Part shown: one piece after another, positions 6,350-8,904 of the stretch
Position numbering within the stretch: position 1 is the first letter of the stretch
Layout of the letters: each line of letters begins with the position of its first letter
Assembly: GCA_025923175.1 (NCBI GenBank)
Contig: JAICGL010000130.1
Location: 1 to 8,904, forward strand
Source: Acidimicrobiia bacterium
GTDB taxonomy: Bacteria > Actinomycetota > Acidimicrobiia > IMCC26256 > BP-133
Length of the DNA stretch: 8,904 nucleotides
Reading direction: 5' to 3'
Notes under the pieces: model-generated
Told to the model about the DNA's origin: nothing
What the model saw: only the letters and a program-made list of their open reading frames with translations
Databases searched by the model: none
Program-made: the position numbers and the translations under genes

Positions 6350-6355
6350 AGCCTA
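6350..6355 (-). promoter_or_regulatory. Candidate -10 element of a leaderless def promoter
   Basis: TAGGCT on the minus strand fits TAnnnT and sits 8 bases before the def ATG, the same geometry as TAGCAT before moaB. With no Shine-Dalgarno in between, transcription starting at the ATG is plausible for the whole def-fmt-rsmB unit. No good -35 box is visible. Confidence 0.4.
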
Positions 6356-6426
6356 CCGGCGCGTGTCTGTCGCACAGGGCACAGAACCTCCGAGCTCAGG
6401 CGCTCCGCGTACAGTTCCCGGTAGGC
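6351..6426. repeat. Inverted 9-base repeat in the divergent def control region
   Basis: GCCTACCGG (6351-6359) recurs as its exact reverse complement CCGGTAGGC at 6418-6426. The first copy overlaps the candidate def -10 element; the second lies 30 bases before the start of the plus-strand gene. The two copies thus face outward toward each gene. This may be a shared regulator site, though a 9-base match in a 115-base GC-rich region could be chance. A TACAGT at 6410-6415 is a possible plus-strand -10 box. Confidence 0.25.
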
Positions 6427-6456
6427 CGAACGGGTCTACGACGGGGGCAGCGAGCC

Positions 6457-6828
6457 ATGACCGTTAAACGGGTCCTCATCGCCATTGGCGCCGTCCTCGC
6501 CTCTTTCGTCGCCTACGGCCTCATCTGGTCACCCAGGCCGTCTCAGTTTGAGAAGGACACCGTCGCGATCGTACGGGCCGCTGACCGATTCACCCTCAAG
6601 GAAGTCGCTGACGCGTGGGATCAGCGCAAACTCGGCAACACCGAACCCATGGAGGAGATCCTGAGAGCCTTCCCCTTCCCGCTCCGCGAGGTGCGCGAGG
6701 AGGGAGCCGGCATCGTCCTCACCTTCGAGGGCCACGACGAGACGTGCATCCACTTCAGCATCAGCCCTTCCCGACGCAGCAGCAATATCTTCGCCCGGCC
6801 TTGTCCCCCGGCCGCCCCTTCGCCCTGA
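6457..6828 (+). CDS. Unrecognised membrane-anchored protein, 123 aa
   Basis: I do not recognise this family. The protein starts MTVKR and has one hydrophobic segment (residues 6-24), positive on its cytoplasmic side, so it is probably a signal anchor with the remaining roughly 95 residues outside the membrane. There is no lipobox cysteine. The exported part begins SQFEKDTVAIVRAADRF (29-45) and looks alpha-helical, then has a beta-like stretch AGIVLTF (84-90). Two cysteines (97 and 116) could form a disulfide outside the cell. The tail is Ser/Arg/Pro-rich. The ATG has only a weak G-rich sequence (GGGGGCAG, 6443-6450) before it. GC over 6541-6660 is about 59%, lower than in its neighbours. It is divergent from def and ends 4 bases before the convergent ABC operon. 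It is probably a real gene, given start, anchor and length; function unknown. Confidence 0.7.
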   Translation: MTVKRVLIAIGAVLASFVAYGLIWSPRPSQFEKDTVAIVRAADRFTLKEVADAWDQRKLGNTEPMEEILRAFPFPLREVREEGAGIVLTFEGHDETCIHFSISPSRRSSNIFARPCPPAAPSP

Positions 6829-6832
6829 GCGG

Positions 6833-7444
6833 TCAGCGTGAGTTCTCCAGGCCAAACAGAGGGCGTTCGGAGGCGACGTAGAGCCCGGCACCGGCGAGGA
6901 AGAACACCGCGGCGACGCATGCCGCGGGGAAGGACGACGGGTCGTGGAGGAGGACGGCCCACCCGGCTGGGTCCTGGCCCGCCGACCGGGCACCGAGGAG
7001 CCACATCACGATCGGGATGAACGAAGGCGGGATCCATCTTGTCGATGCAGGCAATGCCACGGTCCCGGCGAGGGCGATCCCGCAGAGGAGCAGCGTGTTG
7101 CGGCCGACCACGACGAAGGGGTGCAGGGCGGCCAGTCCGGAGGCAAGCGCGAGAGTGGTGGCAAAGAGCGCACCCACGAACACGAGTCGCCGCCGCGGGC
7201 CCGACCGCGGCGCGCAACGCTCCTGGTCGGTGTGGGCCCGGTCGGCCGCTGCCGGTACGACGATGGCCAGCAGGCAGGGCGCCAGCGGCCAGATGAGTTC
7301 GGCGACGTCCCGCCGGCCCGGCACCGCGAGCGGCCCCCGCCACGCGACGGATAGCACGACCACGCCGATCAGGGCCTTCGCCACCGGCTTGAGCCCCCAC
7401 GCCCGCGCGACGAGCACCGCGGTGCCCGCCGCTGTCAGGCGCAC
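6833..7444 (-). CDS. Small multi-pass membrane protein of the ABC operon
   Basis: The 203 residues are strongly hydrophobic, with about five or six predicted membrane segments: near 22-36, 48-66, 86-106, 115-132, 138-151 and 171-190. A charged loop (68-86) lies between the second and third. The stretch VGRNTLLLCGIALAG (113-127), followed by WIPP (137-140), resembles a pattern I recall from small membrane proteins paired with actinobacterial ABC-2-type permeases, but I cannot name the family. The GTG start (7444..7442) lies inside the upstream permease gene, a 10-base overlap, so translation is coupled and the product is likely a second membrane subunit of the same transporter. No ATP-binding motif is present. 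It ends convergently, 4 bases from the plus-strand gene. Confidence 0.75.
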   Translation of the reverse strand: MRLTAAGTAVLVARAWGLKPVAKALIGVVVLSVAWRGPLAVPGRRDVAELIWPLAPCLLAIVVPAAADRAHTDQERCAPRSGPRRRLVFVGALFATTLALASGLAALHPFVVVGRNTLLLCGIALAGTVALPASTRWIPPSFIPIVMWLLGARSAGQDPAGWAVLLHDPSSFPAACVAAVFFLAGAGLYVASERPLFGLENSR

Positions 7445-8730
7445 CGCCGCAGCCGATCGATGGCACCCCGCAGATAAGCCGCCTGCTCCTCGCGGGAACT
7501 TGTTCTCAGGACTTCGGAAGCGAAGATGCTGTCCTTCAACGACCGCGTACCTTCGAGGGTTTCAAACCAGAAGTAGACGTCATGCCAAGTCTGGCGCTGA
7601 TCTTCGGTGTCGAAGTAGTCGCAACTGAAACGCTTGTAGGCGCTGATCAGATTGCTCGTGACCCGCGAACCCTTCTCGCCCAAAGCAACTTCTTCAGAGA
7701 TCAGCCCGACGAGATCCTCTTCGGAGGGATCGCCCATCCGCATCGTCGTCGGGAGGGGTGCCCCTATTTCCCGCAGCCCGGCCAGGAGCGGCTCGAACGC
7801 CGCCCGGACGCGCTCCGGATGGCCGTCGTATCCGGGGACCAGGCAGATCTGCGGCTCCTGCCCGAAGCACCGCAGGGCAACTGGGCGGTCGCGGAAATCG
7901 GGACCACTATCGAAGAAGATGGCGAGTCCCACGGCGATGACGAGCGTGCCGGCCGACAATGGGAGCAGCCGGCCCGGATCGCGGAGAGGAGCCTTGGCCG
8001 GACGTGTCGCTGACGTCAGTGCCCAGACGGCCGTGTTCACGTACAGCATGAGCTGGCCGAGCTGGATCTCGGGTCGCGGCGCCAGGCCGAGGGTCGAACC
8101 GGTGGCTCCGCCCACCCGGACGAGCATGTAGTTCACGATGTAGAGGGTGAGGATCACAGCGAAGGACACGACGGCTGCGAGTGGCGCCGACAGCGGTGAG
8201 CGAAGGCGATAGCCGGCGGCGGCACCGACCATGACCCAGGCCGCCAGAAACGCCAGGGCAGGGCCGAGGGTGCTGAACTCGATGATCCCCGGCCCGCCGG
8301 GCGCGTCTGTCCTCATCACCATGACGGAGACCCAGGCCAGTCCCGCAAGGTAAGGGAGGAGGAGCCAGGCGAAGACTGCCCCGCCCGCAGACACGAGCGC
8401 CCGCCGGGCGGCTCCCGCGCTGTCGAGGAAGTCGTGGGCCCGCGCCAGCCGCGCCCCCTCCCAGGCACCCAAACCGGCGGCGAGCGGACCGAGGAAGATC
8501 GTCACGAAGTGGTAGTTGAACCACGCCCAGTCCCAGAGGTGGACCCACTCCCGGTCCCTGAGCATGACGTTGGCGATGATCACGGCCGTTGCGGCCAGAA
8601 TCGCAGGGCGTCCCACCGATCGCCGGAGCAGCAGTCGCACCACCGTCGGTACCGCGGTCACCGGCGAAGGTTGCTCGTGGAGGGCCGCCCGTTCTGTCTG
8701 GCCGGTCCCGGCCGTGACCGGGCTCACCAC
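7435..8730 (-). CDS. ABC-2-type permease with large extracytoplasmic C-terminal domain
   Basis: The 431-residue protein has a polar N-terminal tail (1-40), about six or seven hydrophobic segments (near 42-57, 68-93, 117-138, 156-174, 181-204, 225-240 and 258-273) and then a soluble domain of about 155 residues (276-431). That domain contains Cys288 and Cys296 in CFGQEPQICLVPGY (288-301), Cys370, Cys430 and several acidic stretches. Similar tails with a C...VCxxP pattern occur in uncharacterised actinobacterial ABC permeases, as far as I recall. No peptidase motif is visible. The partner ATPase gene precedes it: its stop overlaps the starts here (GTG 8730, or GTG 8727 in a GTGA overlap, both behind GGAG). 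The 3' part is GC-poor (98 of 180 bases at 7501-7680, 54%) compared with about 70% at 8341-8400. Substrate unknown. Confidence 0.78.
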   Translation of the reverse strand: MVSPVTAGTGQTERAALHEQPSPVTAVPTVVRLLLRRSVGRPAILAATAVIIANVMLRDREWVHLWDWAWFNYHFVTIFLGPLAAGLGAWEGARLARAHDFLDSAGAARRALVSAGGAVFAWLLLPYLAGLAWVSVMVMRTDAPGGPGIIEFSTLGPALAFLAAWVMVGAAAGYRLRSPLSAPLAAVVSFAVILTLYIVNYMLVRVGGATGSTLGLAPRPEIQLGQLMLYVNTAVWALTSATRPAKAPLRDPGRLLPLSAGTLVIAVGLAIFFDSGPDFRDRPVALRCFGQEPQICLVPGYDGHPERVRAAFEPLLAGLREIGAPLPTTMRMGDPSEEDLVGLISEEVALGEKGSRVTSNLISAYKRFSCDYFDTEDQRQTWHDVYFWFETLEGTRSLKDSIFASEVLRTSSREEQAAYLRGAIDRLRRCA

Positions 8731-8904
8731 ACGCTCTCCGGCGACTCGGTTAGCCGGCGCAGGGCGACCTCGACGCGACGCTCGTCAGCCGGCGTGCTAC
8801 CAGCCAGGGCCTCCAACTCGGCCGGCGTGCCGTCGAAACGCACCCGGCCCCCGCCCAGCACGATCAAGCGATCGGCGAGGAACTCGATCTCCTCGGTGAG
8901 GTGG
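8724..8904 (-). CDS. ABC transporter ATP-binding protein, C-terminal fragment (cut by window edge)
   Basis: Only the last 59 residues are in the window. The first complete codon is a histidine followed by LTEEIEFLADRLIVL, which matches the H-loop (switch histidine) and following helix and strand of ABC ATPases. GGGRVRFDGTPAEL (17-30) is the usual strand-turn-helix that ends the nucleotide-binding domain, followed by a short charged tail. The Walker A, Walker B and signature motifs lie beyond the right edge. The stop overlaps the permease start, so this is the energy-coupling subunit of the transporter encoded by the next two genes. The exporter-type assignment rests on the two-permease arrangement. 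Confidence 0.85.
   Translation of the reverse strand, partial: HLTEEIEFLADRLIVLGGGRVRFDGTPAELEALAGSTPADERRVEVALRRLTESPESVW

Noticed and set aside
4773..6350. A long plus-strand open frame of 525 codons.
   Set aside because: It lies antisense to fmt and def, has Gly/Asp/Glu/Arg-rich low-complexity sequence without motifs, and is a product of high GC.

Overview
This is a high-GC window (about 70% GC in most genes) with GTG and TTG starts, tight 4-10 base gene junctions and the gene order def-fmt-rsmB ... ribD-ribE. Together these point to an actinobacterium. I infer a deep-branching, Acidimicrobiia-like lineage from the Actinobacteria-style GLAANQIG motif in Def and from two leaderless-looking promoters, but the lineage below phylum is uncertain. 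No mobile element, tRNA, rRNA or CRISPR is visible.

Layout from left to right. (1) 1-1475, minus strand: riboflavin genes ribD, then ribE (riboflavin synthase, cut by the left edge). (2) 1476-1644: a short intergenic region with two copies of a perfect palindrome centred on AACCGGTT, plus a third half-site. It looks like an operator cluster of the LacI/GalR type. (3) 1645-2127, minus: a MoaB/MogA-family molybdopterin-binding protein, divergent from (4) 2256-3335, plus: a short pyruvate-kinase-like protein that lacks the C-terminal domain and several catalytic residues, probably a pseudoenzyme. (5) 3343-6341, minus: a compact def-fmt-rsmB cluster for N-formylmethionine metabolism and 16S rRNA methylation. 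(6) 6457-6828, plus: an unrecognised membrane-anchored protein. (7) 6833-8904, minus: a three-gene ABC-2-type exporter operon made of an ATPase (only its C-terminus), a permease with a large extracytoplasmic C-terminal domain, and a second small membrane protein.

How the genes relate. def and fmt are the two ends of the formyl-Met cycle: Fmt adds the formyl group to initiator Met-tRNA and Def removes it from nascent proteins. In many actinobacteria this cluster continues through rpe into ribD-ribE. Here rpe is absent, and the pyruvate-kinase-like gene plus moaB sit in its place. The most unusual items are the degenerate pyruvate kinase, the palindrome cluster upstream of ribD, and the permease whose ectodomain is encoded by DNA of clearly lower GC than its membrane part.
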